From Acanthamoeba sp. SK_2022b (lineage: Eukaryota > Discosea > Longamoebia > Acanthamoebidae): a stretch of 46,204 nt of DNA. Every line of letters begins with the position of its first letter. Position 1 is the stretch's first letter. Of the stretch, positions 45,501 through 46,204 are shown piece after piece. The position numbers were made by a program, and so were the translations under genes. The DNA lies in contig JANDJZ010000049.1 in assembly GCA_027943245.1 (NCBI GenBank), forward strand, positions 1 to 46,204. Reading direction: 5' to 3'. The notes under the pieces are model-generated. The model was not told where the DNA came from, searched no databases, and saw only the letters and a list, made by a program, of their open reading frames with translations.

Positions 45501-46204
45501 TTGGGCTGCCGTCTCCCTTTCTTTTTCGTCTTCTTCCTCCCCCTATTCTTTTCTTCGTTCTTCTTTTTCGCTTTCGCTTTCATGGCCGCGTTCGATGCCC
45601 CCTTCGGGGGCACGCCTGGGGTTTCCTTTTCAGTTGCTCGCCCATGACGGATTGAGTCGCCCTCTCGCTCGGCTCTCTCCGATTCTCCCTCTCTCCATCG
45701 CCGTATCTCCTCCTCAAGTAGAGGCTGCTGCGACTCTCCTTTCTATAGCGTGGTGACGGGAACGTCAAAAATCGCGTGAACTTGGTCGAGAGCGTTAGTA
45801 CGTGTTACATGAAGCTGGCAATCTGTACCTGTTGTTCAATATACCCGATGGCCTGCTCCATGCCGGCCATGATGAGTCCGATCCTTCTCTGGGTCCTCTC
45901 CTGCCGATTCTCTGCAAAAGCAAGCTCGAAGTTGATGAGAAACAGTGCATTCGTTTGCACTTCGGCAGCGGTTTCCCTTCGGCCTGTCACACACAACCAC
46001 ACACCACACCACACCACACCACACCACACCACACCACACCACACCACACCACACCACACCACACCACACCACACCACACCACACCACAGAAGTCGCATGA
46101 GTGCACGCTAATGCTGGGCATATGGCTTCAAGCTATCCGAGTACCTCCTTGACAACGCGCACGATTGCGCTCATGAGGCTGACCTCCTCGAGCAGGAGCT
46201 GCAG
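42547..46204 (-). CDS. CLU-domain protein, 5' end beyond the window
   Basis: Exons 45742-44372, 44298-44006, 43925-43831, 43735-43572, 43490-43166, 43097-43039, 42958-42778 and 42712-42547 close in phase; upstream exons lie at about 45970-45830 (ending GLIMAGMEQAIGYIEQQ) and at 46204-46146 (LLLEEVSLMSAIVRVVKE), whose join is unresolved. The central part is acidic and Pro-rich, including a PPPPPPPP run. The C-terminal half is the CLU domain: WWTRAIIINRGMSRDWNEEF, KYISHGILFKFALDSAQLYG, VDYKGYRLSATSILPVGSNT, IAYGSADGGRTLHNKYKEM, GTDGRFYVLDTARVFPP and FRPEFV. CLU proteins (Clu1/CLUH) bind mRNAs for mitochondrial proteins and affect mitochondrial distribution; the usual TPR region does not follow. 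No proper stop is seen before the CA repeat: see the 65K entry. Confidence 0.8.
45996..46088. repeat. (ACACC)n pentanucleotide repeat
   Basis: About eighteen units of ACACC in near-perfect tandem lie in a presumed intron near the 5' part of the CLU gene; the minus strand reads (GGTGT)n. Confidence 0.95.

Overview
This is a nuclear eukaryotic window, most likely from an amoebozoan close to Acanthamoeba (inference). The DNA is GC-rich. Genes lie very close together on both strands and nearly all are split by short GT-AG introns of roughly 35-340 bases. There is a nuclear tRNA-Thr with A and B boxes, and protein families typical of free-living amoebae appear. Gene models below were built by hand from open frames, splice signals and phase continuity; where phases close through every exon I treat the model as strong.

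Layout from left to right: a partial longin-like gene (-); a PTPMT1-type lipid phosphatase (+); about 2.4 kb with no confident gene, most of it AT-richer and transposon-like; a small ankyrin protein (-); a kinase-like protein with a long Lys/Glu tail (+); a 9-kb gene for a 2,843-residue cell-surface M11 metalloprotease with a beta-helix-like N-terminus, a Ser/Thr/Pro stalk and one membrane helix (-); a duplicated 52-base unit, an AT-rich island and tRNA-Thr(AGT) (+); a small putatively myristoylated protein (+); VTA1 of the ESCRT/Vps4 system (-); a YwbE/DUF2196 protein (-); a class I O-methyltransferase with a mitochondrial-type leader (-); an unrecognised 459-residue protein (-); a low-complexity protein with a repeated W-K-x-K-A-L-x-G-K-G-I motif (+).

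The right part holds AAMP/Sqt1 WD40 protein (-), a decayed DDE transposase-like remnant in its upstream gap, RWDD1/Gir2-type protein (+), RRP1/Nop52 (-), a one-exon membrane protein (+), a 17-exon ABCG half transporter (-), a twin-cysteine CHCH-like protein (+), a U11/U12-65K-like minor-spliceosome protein (-), and a CLU-domain gene that runs off the right edge (-).

There is no operon-like functional cluster. Several genes concern ribosome biogenesis or translation (AAMP/Sqt1, RWDD1, RRP1) and membrane traffic (longin-like, VTA1), but this neighbourhood may be chance. The two points most worth a second look are the modular surface protease (9468-18446) and the junction of the CLU gene with the 65K gene, where only an 89-base CA-repeat tract separates the two and the reading phases join. 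I found no clear new defence, CRISPR or mobile system.
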